From: Acinetobacter proteolyticus
GTDB lineage: Bacteria; Pseudomonadota; Gammaproteobacteria; Pseudomonadales; Moraxellaceae
Direction: 5' to 3'
Assembly: GCF_000367945.1 (NCBI RefSeq)
Contig: NZ_KB849179.1
Span: 2,193,747-2,257,746, forward strand
Length of the DNA stretch: 64,000 bases
Below are positions 40,430-50,465 of this stretch, piece after piece. Made by a program: the position numbers and the translations under genes. The stretch's first letter is position 1, and every line of letters begins with the position of its first letter. The notes beneath the pieces are model-generated. The model ran no database searches, was not told the origin of the DNA, and saw only the letters and a program-made list of their open reading frames with translations.

Positions 40430-42124
40430 ATGAATACTCAAGCATATGACTACATTATCATTGGCGCAGGATCTGCCGGAAATGTACTCGCAACACGTCT
40501 GACTGAAGACAAAGACGTGACTGTTTTATTATTGGAAGCCGGTGGCCCAGACTACCGTTTAGATTTCCGTACTCAAATGCCAGCCGCTTTGGCCTTTCCT
40601 TTACAAGGTCGTCGCTATAACTGGGCCTATGAAACCGATCCTGAACCCCACATGAACAATCGCCGTATGGAATGTGGTCGTGGTAAGGGCTTAGGTGGTT
40701 CTTCATTGATTAATGGCATGTGTTATATCCGTGGTAATGCCATGGATCTGGATCAGTGGGCAACCATGAAAGGTCTGGAAGACTGGACCTATGCAGATTG
40801 CTTGCCGTATTACAAAAAAGCCGAAACCCGTGATATCGGTGGTAATGACTACCACGGTGACCAAGGTCCTGTATCCGTCGCAACCCCTAAAAATGGCAAC
40901 AATGTCTTGTTCCATGCCATGGTTGAAGCAGGCGTACAGGCAGGTTATCCACGTACCGATGACTTAAATGGTTATCAACAAGAAGGCTTTGGTCCAATGG
41001 ACCGTACTGTGACCCCAAAAGGTCGTCGCTCAAGTACTGCCCGTGGTTATCTGGATCTAGCCAAAGGTCGTCCGAATTTAACCATCATCACCCATGCCAC
41101 CACCAATAAAATCTTGTTTAATCAAAAACAGGCGGTGGGTGTGGAATATATTATTGGCGCAGACAAAGCCAATATGAAACAGGCACAAGCGAAACGTGAA
41201 GTCTTGCTCTGTGCAGGTGCAATTGCATCGCCACAAATCCTGCAACGCTCAGGTGTGGGTGAAAGCAACTTCCTGAAATCGATGGATATTGATGTTGTAC
41301 ATGACTTACCGGGTGTGGGTGAGAACCTGCAAGACCATCTGGAAATGTATTTACAATACCAATGTAAACAGCCTGTATCACTCTACCCTGCACTGCAATG
41401 GTATAACCAGCCTGCAATCGGTGCTGAATGGTTATTCAATGGCACAGGTGTGGGTGCAAGCAACCAGTTCGAAGCGGGTGGTTTTATTCGTAGCTCGGAA
41501 GAGTTTGACTGGCCGAATATCCAATATCACTTCTTGCCTGTTGCGATTAACTACAACGGTAGTAATGCAGTAAAAGAGCATGGCTTCCAAGCGCATGTCG
41601 GTTCAATGCGCTCACCGTCACGTGGTCGCATTAAGCTGAAATCAAAAGATCCGTTTGAGCATCCAAGTATTCTGTTCAACTACATGTCAACAGAACAAGA
41701 CTGGCGTGAATTCCGTGATGCGATTCGTATCACCCGTGAAATCATGGCGCAACCTGCACTTGATCCGTATCGTGGTGAAGAAATCAGTCCGGGTAAACAT
41801 ATCCAGACCGATGCAGAACTGGATGAATTCGTCCGCAGCCATGCCGAAACAGCATTTCACCCATCATGCAGTTGTAAGATGGGCGAAGATGAGATGGCTG
41901 TAGTCGATGGTCAAGGTCGCGTTCACGGCGTACAAGGCTTGCGTGTGGTCGATGCGTCCATCATGCCATTGATCATTACAGGTAACTTGAATGCCACCAC
42001 GATTATGATCGCAGAAAAAATTGCCGACAAAATCCGTGGTCAAAAACTCTCTCGTTCTGAAGCGGCTTATTACAAAGCGGGTACAGCACCTGTACGTCAA
42101 GCGCCATTACGTCCAATACAATAA
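40430..42124 (+). CDS. betA: Choline dehydrogenase
   Basis: BetA is a membrane-associated FAD enzyme of the GMC family that oxidises choline to betaine aldehyde. The 564-residue protein has the N-terminal dinucleotide motif [17 protein letters not shown], the GMC signature [20 protein letters not shown], and the C-terminal active-site region [13 protein letters not shown] with a catalytic His. A GGGA element precedes the ATG. It is 90 bases after betB, in the usual betIBA order. Confidence 0.95.
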   Translation: MNTQAYDYIIIGAGSAGNVLATRLTEDKDVTVLLLEAGGPDYRLDFRTQMPAALAFPLQGRRYNWAYETDPEPHMNNRRMECGRGKGLGGSSLINGMCYIRGNAMDLDQWATMKGLEDWTYADCLPYYKKAETRDIGGNDYHGDQGPVSVATPKNGNNVLFHAMVEAGVQAGYPRTDDLNGYQQEGFGPMDRTVTPKGRRSSTARGYLDLAKGRPNLTIITHATTNKILFNQKQAVGVEYIIGADKANMKQAQAKREVLLCAGAIASPQILQRSGVGESNFLKSMDIDVVHDLPGVGENLQDHLEMYLQYQCKQPVSLYPALQWYNQPAIGAEWLFNGTGVGASNQFEAGGFIRSSEEFDWPNIQYHFLPVAINYNGSNAVKEHGFQAHVGSMRSPSRGRIKLKSKDPFEHPSILFNYMSTEQDWREFRDAIRITREIMAQPALDPYRGEEISPGKHIQTDAELDEFVRSHAETAFHPSCSCKMGEDEMAVVDGQGRVHGVQGLRVVDASIMPLIITGNLNATTIMIAEKIADKIRGQKLSRSEAAYYKAGTAPVRQAPLRPIQ

Positions 42125-42146
42125 GCAAGAAATTCCTTTAGGGGAT

Positions 42147-42170
42147 ACCCGAAGCTTGACTTCGGGTTTC
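42147..42170 (+). promoter_or_regulatory. Hairpin between betA and the TorF-like gene
   Basis: CCCGAAG/CTTCGGG stem with loop CTTGA, extended by one A-T pair, then a short T run (TTTC). It may weaken or process the betA transcript before the next gene. Confidence 0.55.
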
Positions 42171-42187
42171 ACTTCATTCAGGGAGAA

Positions 42188-42973
42188 ATGATGAAAAAAA
42201 CCTTATTTTTAATTGCACCTTTAGCTTTTTATTTTCAAAGCACCCACGCCACTGAAACCACCTCACCCTACTCTGCCAATATCACTGCGGCTAGCCAATA
42301 CGTTTCTCGCGGTTTTCAACAAACTTGGGGCAAACCAGCCTTACAAGGTGGACTGGATTACAACCATGCCAGTGGTTTTTATGCAGGGACTTGGGCATCC
42401 ACGGTGAGTGATCATTTTATTCGGGATGCCTCGGTCGAATGGGATGTGTATACCGGCTATAGCCGCAGTTTTGGCGATTTAACTGTCGGCACCAAAGTTG
42501 CCTATTACTATTATCCAGGGGCAAAAACCACTGCGGATACCGGCAATACCCGTTTTGATTATGGGGAAATTATCCCTGAGATTAGCTATGGGCCGCTTAG
42601 CGTTAAATATGCGATTACCTATACCCAAGATTATTTCGGCAATAATTCGGATACCTTAGGCGTCGGTAACAATAAGCATTCACGTGGTTCGGGGTATTTG
42701 GATGTTAATTGGCACCAACCGATTACGCAAGGTTGGTCGGTCGATGCGCATTATGGTAATCAACGCATTAAAAACTTTTCTGCAGCCAGCTTTCAAGATG
42801 CCAGTTTTGCCGTCAACAAAGAACTACCCTACAATCTTTCCAGCAGCTTGACCTATAGCAAAGCATGGGATAAAGACGGTTTTTATCAGCAATACAGCAA
42901 TGGCAATCCCAACGCCAAAGTCTCCAATCCGATTGATTCAACTGTGACCCTGTCATTGACTAAAAGTTTCTAA
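42188..42973 (+). CDS. TorF-family putative outer-membrane porin
   Basis: A 261-residue outer-membrane protein of the TorF/Gcw_chp type. It has a signal peptide cleaved after THA (about residue 21), then the family hallmark ITAASQYVSRGFQQTWGKPALQGGLDYNHASGFYAGTW. The rest has alternating beta strands and ends in Phe, as expected of outer-membrane barrels. Following betA on the same strand suggests a link with choline uptake or osmotic response, but this is inference. Confidence 0.85.
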   Translation: MMKKTLFLIAPLAFYFQSTHATETTSPYSANITAASQYVSRGFQQTWGKPALQGGLDYNHASGFYAGTWASTVSDHFIRDASVEWDVYTGYSRSFGDLTVGTKVAYYYYPGAKTTADTGNTRFDYGEIIPEISYGPLSVKYAITYTQDYFGNNSDTLGVGNNKHSRGSGYLDVNWHQPITQGWSVDAHYGNQRIKNFSAASFQDASFAVNKELPYNLSSSLTYSKAWDKDGFYQQYSNGNPNAKVSNPIDSTVTLSLTKSF

Positions 42974-43000
42974 CCCAAGCCAGATGGCATCATCTGACAT

Positions 43001-43032
43001 AAAAAAGCCGCTTGATTGAAAGCGGCTTTTTA
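43001..43032. terminator. Bidirectional terminator (porin / dehydrogenase)
   Basis: AAAAAGCCGCTT pairs with AAGCGGCTTTTT-type sequence around a short loop, with A and T tracts on both sides. It lies between the convergent TorF-like and dehydrogenase genes. Confidence 0.88.
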
Positions 43033-43044
43033 GGATCTTGGATA

Positions 43045-44220
43045 TTAAGGCTTGATCAGTTCAATCGTTGAACCTGCACGTTTTGGATCAATCAGAATCT
43101 TGGCATGTTGCTCTGGATCACGCAACGCCTCAAAGGCATTACTCACCCCTTCCAAACCGACAACACCTGTAATCAATGGCGAACAATCCACTTTGCCTTC
43201 TGCAATCATATGTAGCGTGTCACGGAACTCAAGCGGTGTATAACCCAATACATACTGGATTTCCAATTCCTTATTAATCGCCAAGGCAGGTTCAATCTTG
43301 TCGCTTTGCATACAGACCCCCACTCCGACAATACGTGAGAACAGCGGTGCACCTTCCAAGATCTGCTGCATAATCCCAGCCACACCCACGCACTCAAAAA
43401 TCACCGGACGTTTTGGCAATAACCCAAGTTTATCCCCGACACGCATGGCATTCACCCAAGGTAATGAGTAAGTCTGAACCTTGTCAAAAATCCCCATCCC
43501 CATATTAATCGCTTCAGAGACATTACCTAATAAGCCAAGCTCTTTCCAACTGCTAAATGGCGATTGCTGTTTAGGATCAATCAAGATATCTGCGCCACAC
43601 TGCTCGGCTAAGCGACGACGGTTCGGTGAGAAGTCACTGGCAACCACGGTTTTGACGCCTGCTGCCTTGAGCATAATAATCACACCCAAACCAACGGGAC
43701 CACAGCCAATCACAATTGCCGGCTCATTTTTTTTGATTCGACTACGACGCACCGCATGTAAGGCAACCGCCATCGGCTCAGTCAGTGCGGCACTGTCTGC
43801 ATCTAGACCATTCGGCACTTCAAACATCAGACTGGATTGCACCAAGACCTGTTCTGCATAACCACCTGAAGCACTCGGTGACAGTCCGGTCGGCATATAA
43901 CCTTGCGGATCGACATTTAACAAGGGCATGGCACAAACCAAAGTATCGGCTTTCAATTTACGCCGTGTTTTTGGGCCGTAGTCCAAGACTTTGCCACAGA
44001 ACTCATGACCAAACACCAGTTTATCCGAGGACTTTGCTACCCCATTAAAGCCGACTCGCGCTGCCAAATCATGCATGTGATCGCAGTGATGTTGCATGTG
44101 CAAATCAGAACCACAGATACCGCAACGTACCACTTCAAGTAAGACTTGCCCCTTTGCAGGAACCAATTGAAGGCTGTCTTCCAGTTTTAATTCAGCGTTA
44201 TGGCAAATCAGAGATTTCAT
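43045..44220 (-). CDS. Zinc-type alcohol dehydrogenase-like oxidoreductase
   Basis: A medium-chain dehydrogenase of unknown substrate. The chosen start (391 residues, MKSLICHN) follows an AAGGAAAG site; an upstream in-frame Met adds 10 residues. Catalytic-zinc residues are seen in RCGICGSDLH and GHEFCG, and a Rossmann motif in VIGCGPVGLGVIIMLKAAG. The usual four-cysteine structural zinc lobe is missing: the region reads CAMPLLNVDPQGYMPTG, so only the catalytic zinc seems possible. An insert at about 230-255 (FSSWKELGLLGNVSEAINMG) lengthens the cofactor domain. It stands alone, divergent from the NAD-salvage genes. Confidence 0.83.
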   Translation of the reverse strand: MKSLICHNAELKLEDSLQLVPAKGQVLLEVVRCGICGSDLHMQHHCDHMHDLAARVGFNGVAKSSDKLVFGHEFCGKVLDYGPKTRRKLKADTLVCAMPLLNVDPQGYMPTGLSPSASGGYAEQVLVQSSLMFEVPNGLDADSAALTEPMAVALHAVRRSRIKKNEPAIVIGCGPVGLGVIIMLKAAGVKTVVASDFSPNRRRLAEQCGADILIDPKQQSPFSSWKELGLLGNVSEAINMGMGIFDKVQTYSLPWVNAMRVGDKLGLLPKRPVIFECVGVAGIMQQILEGAPLFSRIVGVGVCMQSDKIEPALAINKELEIQYVLGYTPLEFRDTLHMIAEGKVDCSPLITGVVGLEGVSNAFEALRDPEQHAKILIDPKRAGSTIELIKP

Positions 44221-44574
44221 CGAATGCTTTCCTTTTTGTTTTATTCCCATTGTTCACCTTCAGCACGTCGATCCGTTGCTGCACCAAGCAAACAATACAT
44301 GACTCAATCCTGACAAGGATAATTGTCAAAAACTATGACCTAAACATCAATATATCGCAGCAATAAAGTCAGCAGCTGATCCATTTGAGAATGGTCCCAA
44401 TGATTAAAAAAAGTTTAAAAAATATTCTCTTTTAACTTCAAATAGATGTATCTATTTTTCTAAATAACTTCCCTATTTTTATTAAAACGATCAAATATAA
44501 ACCTTGCATTTAATAGTGTCCTTATGCCAATATATATTTACTGGCTTTAAGCCACTATAAAAGAGAAGTTAAAA
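44221..44574. other. Control region of the NAD-salvage genes
   Basis: 354 bases between divergent genes. It contains the palindromic candidate NrtR operator at 44440-44457 and AT-rich promoter sequence before prs. Nothing else was recognised. Confidence 0.55.
44440..44457. promoter_or_regulatory. Candidate NrtR operator
   Basis: AAATAGAT and ATCTATTT form a perfect 8+8 inverted repeat with a 2-base spacer, 118 bases before the prs-like start. The nearby NrtR-type regulator and NAD-salvage genes make this the natural operator. The binding motif for this subgroup is not known to me, so the link is inferred. Confidence 0.55.
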
Positions 44575-45453
44575 ATGGCGATTCAACTTATGACAGCTCA
44601 AGCGAATGTTCCCATCGAGTTTTTGCAGTTTTCAGGTGGTGAACGTCATATTCAACTACAACCTGAGTTATTAAACCAATTAACAGCTGACACTCAGATC
44701 AAAGCCTCTCTACAGAACAGCGCAGATGTGATGGATTATCTATTACTGGAAAATGTGTTACTTGAACAAGGCACTCACCTTTCCGTAGAAATCCCTTATT
44801 TTCCCTATGCACGTCAAGACCGTATCTGTGCACAAGGTCAGGCCTTCTCACTGGATTTAATGACCAAGTTATTGAATAGCAATAGTGAAAAATTTGCAGG
44901 ACAGCGTCAGAAAATTGTGGTGTGGGATTGTCATAGCCCAGTGACCCTTGAGTTGTTACGCAAAAATACCAGCTTCCAAACGGTGATCAATATCGAACCG
45001 ATTGAGATTATCCAGCAAAGCCCTGCATTGATGCAGATTTTAAGCGCCGACAATACGGTATTGATCTGCCCTGATGCAGGTGCAACACAACGCACCCAAG
45101 CGATTGCAAACGGTATTAATCCGCAACGCCAACAGGCCATTGAAGTGATTCACTGTGAAAAGAAACGCGATCCAAGCACTGGAAAAATTAGCACAACGGC
45201 GGTGGATAGCTCTGATTTGACAGGAAAAACAGCCGTGATTACCGATGATATTTGCGATGGTGGTGCCACCTTTATTGGGATTGCCAAACAATTACGCAGC
45301 CTAAACTGCCAAAACATTATTTTGTATGTCACGCATGGCATTTTTAGCAAAGGTCTCTCGGTATTTGATGGCTTGGTCGATCAGGTCTTTACCAGCAATA
45401 GCCTGCCACAAGCAGAAGCAAGCAAACTCAACATCATCAATTTTCAAAATTAA
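44575..45453 (+). CDS. prs: Ribose-phosphate pyrophosphokinase-like protein (NAD-salvage paralog)
   Basis: A shorter relative of PRPP synthetase (292 residues; housekeeping Prs is about 315). It has PYFPYARQDR (ATP-binding region), DCHSPVTLELL and the PRPP motif VITDDICDGGATF. It lies 25 bases before nadV, so it probably supplies PRPP to NadV. Divergence from canonical Prs fits a dedicated paralog in NAD-salvage clusters. The symbol is given on family only; the housekeeping copy would be elsewhere. Confidence 0.87.
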   Translation: MAIQLMTAQANVPIEFLQFSGGERHIQLQPELLNQLTADTQIKASLQNSADVMDYLLLENVLLEQGTHLSVEIPYFPYARQDRICAQGQAFSLDLMTKLLNSNSEKFAGQRQKIVVWDCHSPVTLELLRKNTSFQTVINIEPIEIIQQSPALMQILSADNTVLICPDAGATQRTQAIANGINPQRQQAIEVIHCEKKRDPSTGKISTTAVDSSDLTGKTAVITDDICDGGATFIGIAKQLRSLNCQNIILYVTHGIFSKGLSVFDGLVDQVFTSNSLPQAEASKLNIINFQN

Positions 45454-45478
45454 GATTTAAAGCAAGAGGCCGATAAAA

Positions 45479-46966
45479 ATGAGTATTAAAATTAACCCAC
45501 TCAATGCAATTGATTTCTATAAAGCAGATCACCGTCGTCAGTATCCAGTGGGAACTGAATACGTCTATGCCAACTTTACCCCGCGTTCATCACGTTTAGC
45601 CAAAATGCTGCCTGACTTTGATGACAAGATTGTGTTCTTTGGTCTGCAAGGCTTTATTAAACATTTTCTGATTGAAACTTGGAATGAGGGCTTCTTCAAT
45701 CAAGCTAAAGCCAAAGTGGTGGCAGCCTATAAACGCCGTATGGACAACGCTTTAGGTGAAGGTGCGGTGCCGGTCGAGCACATCGAAGCCTTGCACGACC
45801 TCGGCTATTTACCATTAAAAATTAAAGCCTTGCCAGAAGGTAGCCGAGTCAATATCAAAGTGCCTGTATTGACCATTATCAATACTGATCCGAATTTCTT
45901 TTGGTTAACCAACTATATTGAAACTGTGCTCAGTGCCGAGCTATGGAAAAGCTGTACCACCGCCAGCATTGCCTATGAATACAAACGCTTGTTAACTCAA
46001 TATGCAGAAAAAACAGGTGCGCCTTTAGATTTTGTTGCGGTTCAAAGCCATGATTTTAGTAGCCGCGGGATGAGTGGGATCTATGATGCAGCCCAATCAG
46101 GTGTGGGTCACTTAACCAGTTTTATCGGTACCGATTCAGTTGCTTCCATTGATTATGCAGAAGAATATTACAATGCAACTGGTGTCGTGGGCGTTTCAGT
46201 ACCAGCCACAGAACACAGTGTGATGTGTATGGGCAGTGAAGAAAGTGAAATCGAGACCTTTAGACGTTTGATCTGTGAACTCTATCCTGCTGGTGTGGTC
46301 AGTATCGTTTCAGATACTTGGGATTTCTGGCGTGTGATTACCGAGTTTAGTGTGGAACTAAAAGCAGAAATTTTAAAACGCCAACCAAATGCTCTCGGAC
46401 TCGCCAAAGTGGTGTTTCGCCCCGACTCAGGTGATCCCGTGAAAATTATCTGTGGCGATCCTGATGCAGAGCGAGATAGTCCCGCTTATAAAGGTGCGGT
46501 GCAATGTTTATGGGAAATTTTTGGCGGTACCGAAACAGCGCAAGGCTATAAAGTACTGAATGAGCGGGTTGGCTTAATCTATGGTGACTCGATTACCCTA
46601 GAACGTGCCCAAAATATCTTAAAAGGTTTGGAAGCCAAAGGCTTTGCTTCCAATAATCTGGTTTTTGGAATTGGCAGCTATACCTATAACTATTTGACTC
46701 GCGATAGCTTTGGTTTTGCTGTAAAAGCCACTTGGGGGCAGGTCAATGGCGTCGGTCGTGAACTGTTTAAAGACCCTGTAACAGATTCAGGTGTAAAAAA
46801 ATCAGCCAAAGGTCTATTACGGGTTGAACAGACTGAGAATGGTTTTGAGTTATTTGATCAACAAAGCTTTGAGCAGGAGAAGATGGGCGCACTGCAAACG
46901 GTATTTGAAAATGGTCAATTGCTAAGAGAATGCTCACTTGATCAAATTCGGGAGAGATTGGTCTAA
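45479..46966 (+). CDS. nadV: Nicotinamide phosphoribosyltransferase
   Basis: NadV condenses nicotinamide with PRPP to give nicotinamide mononucleotide, salvaging NAD without deamidation. The 495-residue protein has the NAMPT-family features FYKADHRRQYP, YVYANFTPRSSR, HDFSSRGMSG and VSDTWDFWRVI with the later FRPDSGDP motif, which contain substrate- and phosphate-binding residues. Length matches NAMPT (about 490). It is co-transcribed with the upstream prs-like gene and lies just before the NrtR-type gene. Confidence 0.95.
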   Translation: MSIKINPLNAIDFYKADHRRQYPVGTEYVYANFTPRSSRLAKMLPDFDDKIVFFGLQGFIKHFLIETWNEGFFNQAKAKVVAAYKRRMDNALGEGAVPVEHIEALHDLGYLPLKIKALPEGSRVNIKVPVLTIINTDPNFFWLTNYIETVLSAELWKSCTTASIAYEYKRLLTQYAEKTGAPLDFVAVQSHDFSSRGMSGIYDAAQSGVGHLTSFIGTDSVASIDYAEEYYNATGVVGVSVPATEHSVMCMGSEESEIETFRRLICELYPAGVVSIVSDTWDFWRVITEFSVELKAEILKRQPNALGLAKVVFRPDSGDPVKIICGDPDAERDSPAYKGAVQCLWEIFGGTETAQGYKVLNERVGLIYGDSITLERAQNILKGLEAKGFASNNLVFGIGSYTYNYLTRDSFGFAVKATWGQVNGVGRELFKDPVTDSGVKKSAKGLLRVEQTENGFELFDQQSFEQEKMGALQTVFENGQLLRECSLDQIRERLV

Positions 46967-47148
46967 AGCGATATCAAGATCACTCATTTCAAATTTGAAA
47001 TTCATCTACGCTACATTGATAGACGGCATGGATGCTGCCTCTTTAACTGTCTTGCACGAAGTTCAAAGTGTTACTTCGAACTTCGCTCAGGATGTACCAT
47101 CAGCTCATTCAAATCTATAAAAAACCTTTATACTTGATTCACTCATCC

Positions 47149-47919
47149 ATGAGACAACGCCAAATGACCTATACTTCCGAACAGGAATACCTTGCCCACT
47201 ATCAAAAAACAGACTATGACACGCCTCTGTTTACAGTCGATATGGCAATTTTTTCTGTGGCAAAAGGTCAATTACAAGTCTTAATGATTCAACGCTCCAA
47301 CTTTCCCGAAAAAGGCAAATGGGCGCTACCGGGTGGCTTTGTCAATTTAAAAACCGATCCAGATTTAATGGCAACGGCGCACCGTAAACTGCTTGAAAAA
47401 ACAGGGATTCATTCCCCTTACCTAGAACAAGTCGAAACCATTGGCAATCAACATCGTGATCCACGCGGCTGGTCGATTACCGCTTTATATTTTGCCCTGA
47501 TTGATTTTGACAAATTTGAAATTCAAGCAAGTCACACCACCGAGCATAGTCAATGGCTTCCAATCGATCAGGCATTACAGCTGGATTTAGCCTTTGATCA
47601 TCAACAGCTACTCCAACTCGCTTATGATCGCCTTGGCAATAAAACCCGTTACACCGCTCTACCCGCCAGTCTCATGCCTGAGTTTTTTACCCTGACCGAA
47701 TTACAAACCATTTATGAAATTATTTTAGGTCATACATTAGAAAAAAAATCATTTAGACGGCGTATGCAGGAAGCAGGTGCCGTTGAAGAAACAGGGCAGC
47801 AAAAAATTGTTGGCAAGCGCCCTGCTCAATTGTTTCGCTATGCACTGGAAAATTATAACTTCACCTTTCCACGTATGCTGGAAACGCCACGCAACAACGC
47901 TGAAAATGAAAAGAGCTAA
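47149..47919 (+). CDS. nrtR: NrtR-type NUDIX-related transcriptional regulator
   Basis: A regulator of NAD metabolism of the NrtR type: an ADP-ribose-sensing NUDIX domain fused to a winged-helix domain. The NUDIX box (about 60-85 in this frame) reads GGFVNLKTDPDLMATAHRKL then LEKTGI, where catalytic REXXEE residues are replaced (RE by RK, EE by EK), as expected for a binding rather than hydrolysing domain. The C-terminal part (LPEFFTLTELQTIYEIILG, then RPAQLFRYAL) matches the NrtR winged helix. The start is uncertain: Met at 47149 or 47164; the frame is open further upstream to 47068 but without protein-like sequence. It probably represses prs-nadV. Confidence 0.83.
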   Translation: MRQRQMTYTSEQEYLAHYQKTDYDTPLFTVDMAIFSVAKGQLQVLMIQRSNFPEKGKWALPGGFVNLKTDPDLMATAHRKLLEKTGIHSPYLEQVETIGNQHRDPRGWSITALYFALIDFDKFEIQASHTTEHSQWLPIDQALQLDLAFDHQQLLQLAYDRLGNKTRYTALPASLMPEFFTLTELQTIYEIILGHTLEKKSFRRRMQEAGAVEETGQQKIVGKRPAQLFRYALENYNFTFPRMLETPRNNAENEKS

Positions 47920-47958
47920 GACATTGCTAGCTTAGCTCCAATTACTGATCGTTTCAGT

Positions 47959-49563
47959 TTACTTCCACGTTTGACGAATTAAGTCCACCGCTTTTTCAGC
48001 AATCATAATGGTCGGTGCATTGGTATTACCATTGACCACAGTTGGCATAATTGAGGCATCAACCACGCGCAAACCTTCAACACCATACACTTTCAGCTCA
48101 GGATCGACCACGGCCATCTCATCCACACCCATTTTACAACTGCCGACTGGGTGATACACCGTATCGACACGTTGCCGTAAAACTTCACGGATTTCGTCAT
48201 CGGTTTTTACACTCGCTGTGAACATATCTTCTTTGATTTTGTCTTGTAAAGCAGGTGCCTGCATCAACTTTTGCGTGACTTTATAACCATCAACCATATC
48301 CTGAAGATCTTGCTCATCCTCAAGGAATTTAAAGTCGATCAGCAATGGATCATCCACATTTTTACCACTGAGTTTGACTGAACCACGTGCACGTGGATTC
48401 AACAAACAGACGTGACATGAAATCCCGTGTCCCATATGCATGGTACGTGCATGGTTATCTACCACGGCGATCACAAAGTGTAATTGCAAATTTGGTTTAT
48501 CCAATTCAGGACGGCTCTTTAAGAAACCACCACACTCGGCATAGTTCGTCGTGAGCAGACCACGACGCTCTTTACGGTACAGACCAATCTGTTTAAACAG
48601 ATCCAGGCTGCCCCCCATTGAAACCCCAAAAGTGCCATCCATCAGTTTAGTTTTATAGGCAAAGATAAAATCTGGGTGGTCATGTAAGTTTTCACCCACT
48701 CCCGCAAGCTCTTTAAGCACTGGAATGCCGTGCTTTTCCAGTTCCTGACGTGGACCAATACCAGAAAGCATCAAGATATGCGGTGACTGGAAAGCTCCCG
48801 CAGATAGCAACACTTCCTTCTTGGCTTTAACGACTGTGCTCTGACCTTTATGCTTATACTCAACACCTACTGAACGGCCATTTTCAATCACAATGCGTGA
48901 AACTTTGGCTTGGGTGATCACATGCAGATTGGGTCGTTTTCCAATATAAGGAAACAAATAACCACGTGCAGCACTCCAGCGCTCACCTTTTTTCTGGGTA
49001 ACTTGATAAACACCTAAACCTTCTTGTTCAGCACCATTGAAATCATCATTCAGTGGATAACCGACCTGTTTTGCCGCCTCGATGAAAGTTTTCTGATAAG
49101 GGTTATCTGAATATAACTCACTAACGTTTAAGGGACCATGCTGACCATGATATTCATTATGAATACGTTCGTTATGCTCTGATTTTTTGAAATAAGGCAG
49201 TACATCTTCATACGACCAGCCCATATTACCTAATGCGGCCCAGTGATCATAGTCACTGCGATGCCCACGAATATACACCATGGCATTGACCGCAGAACTT
49301 CCACCCAAACATTTGCCACGCGGTTGATAACCTCGACGACCATTCAAGCCTTTTTGTGGAATAGTTTCAAAAGCCCAGTTATTAATTTTAGTGGGAATAC
49401 TGATGACAGCGGCGGCAGGTGTATTCACAAGCCAACTATTACCCTCCCCACCCGCTTCTAATAAACATACCGAAATATTCGGGTTCTCTGTTAATCGTCC
49501 AGCCAGTACCGAACCTGCTGAACCACCACCTATAATTACAAAATCAAAAGCTGTTTCTGTCAT
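47959..49563 (-). CDS. GMC-family FAD oxidoreductase (choline/alcohol dehydrogenase-like)
   Basis: A second GMC-family enzyme resembling BetA. The chosen start (MTETAFDFV, 534 residues) begins just before the FAD motif DFVIIGGGSAGSVLAGRL; 28 further open codons upstream look non-coding. Other GMC motifs are GKCLGGSSAVNAMVYIRG and the C-terminal VYHPVGSCKMGVDEMAVVDP with the catalytic His. It likely oxidises an alcohol; it may be an AlkJ-like alkanol dehydrogenase rather than a choline enzyme, as it lies away from betIBA. No partner gene is adjacent. Confidence 0.88.
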   Translation of the reverse strand: MTETAFDFVIIGGGSAGSVLAGRLTENPNISVCLLEAGGEGNSWLVNTPAAAVISIPTKINNWAFETIPQKGLNGRRGYQPRGKCLGGSSAVNAMVYIRGHRSDYDHWAALGNMGWSYEDVLPYFKKSEHNERIHNEYHGQHGPLNVSELYSDNPYQKTFIEAAKQVGYPLNDDFNGAEQEGLGVYQVTQKKGERWSAARGYLFPYIGKRPNLHVITQAKVSRIVIENGRSVGVEYKHKGQSTVVKAKKEVLLSAGAFQSPHILMLSGIGPRQELEKHGIPVLKELAGVGENLHDHPDFIFAYKTKLMDGTFGVSMGGSLDLFKQIGLYRKERRGLLTTNYAECGGFLKSRPELDKPNLQLHFVIAVVDNHARTMHMGHGISCHVCLLNPRARGSVKLSGKNVDDPLLIDFKFLEDEQDLQDMVDGYKVTQKLMQAPALQDKIKEDMFTASVKTDDEIREVLRQRVDTVYHPVGSCKMGVDEMAVVDPELKVYGVEGLRVVDASIMPTVVNGNTNAPTIMIAEKAVDLIRQTWK

Positions 49564-49744
49564 CGCTATACTCTGTTTTTTCTTTTTAAAAAGTGGACGC
49601 ATTATGCCGAACATGGCATTTAAATACTGTTGTAGTTGTCTAACCAATTCATATCAATATAAGCAACTTAACTGCAACGCAATAAAAGCGCAATAGCCAA
49701 ATCAAGCAATGCTCTTGCAGTAAAAAAGCAATCTTATTTAAAAG

Positions 49745-50381
49745 CTAACTTAATTTCTCTTTCTCTAATTTTTTCTGTTTCAAATACTCAACATGTTGAC
49801 GATCTGTTTTCCACGATTGTTCCAATACTTCTTTTTCAATACGACAGCGAATTCTTTTCTGTTTCATGGGGCTGATCACCTCCTCATTGAAACTTTTCAC
49901 ATATTTCAGCCAAGCCTTACCTCGAAACACATTTTCAGGCATTTCTGTTTTAAAGTCACTGCGAGGCGTAAAAACAATAACCGAGTGCAAATATTGTAGA
50001 TCTAACACGTCATTTAGCACCATCTCTAGTACTTTGCTATGTTTGTAATTCTGATGTAAAGGATTTTGAAATTTATAGCTTTTCTTATAGATCTTTTGCG
50101 TCCATTGTTTTTGTCGAACACCACCAAAAATCCACCCCGTATAGTTCTTCGCTTCTATAATAAAAACCCCATAAGGACTTATTAAAATATGATCAATTTG
50201 AGTTGTGCCTTGCTCGCCATCAGGCGATCGTCACATTGTTGAATAACATGTACTCCTCTCCTAATCCCTTTTCTACGTGAGCCTTAACCATCAACTCTCC
50301 TATTCTCCCCTTAAAATATGATGATTTCAAATAAGTGATAATAGAAAGAATAATAATGAAAAACATAAAATATAAAAGCAT
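49745..50381 (-). pseudogene. NERD-domain protein, broken by a frameshift
   Basis: The intact-looking start is an ATG at 50381 behind a GGGGAGGAAT ribosome-binding site; it encodes a membrane helix, then KGRIGELMVKAHVEKGLGEEYMLFNNVTIA and a stop near 50226. In another frame the protein resumes at once with DGEQGTTQIDHILISPYGVFIIEAKNYTGWIFG, the core of a NERD (nuclease-related) domain, and continues to the stop at 49745. One extra base near 50222-50226 joins the two perfectly; removing it restores a ~211-residue protein. It is a pseudogene or a sequencing error. NERD proteins are linked to nucleic-acid cleavage, but this one is not characterised. Confidence 0.85.
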
Positions 50382-50465
50382 ATTCCTCCCCCCAGTAATT
50401 TTAAATTTAATTTATTAAGAACAAAAAAGATCTAAAATTTTAAAATATATTTTATTAATATTCAC

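Noticed and set aside
47149-47919. Catalytic NUDIX hydrolase
   Set aside because: The NUDIX box lacks the catalytic glutamates and a winged-helix domain follows, so a regulator is more likely.
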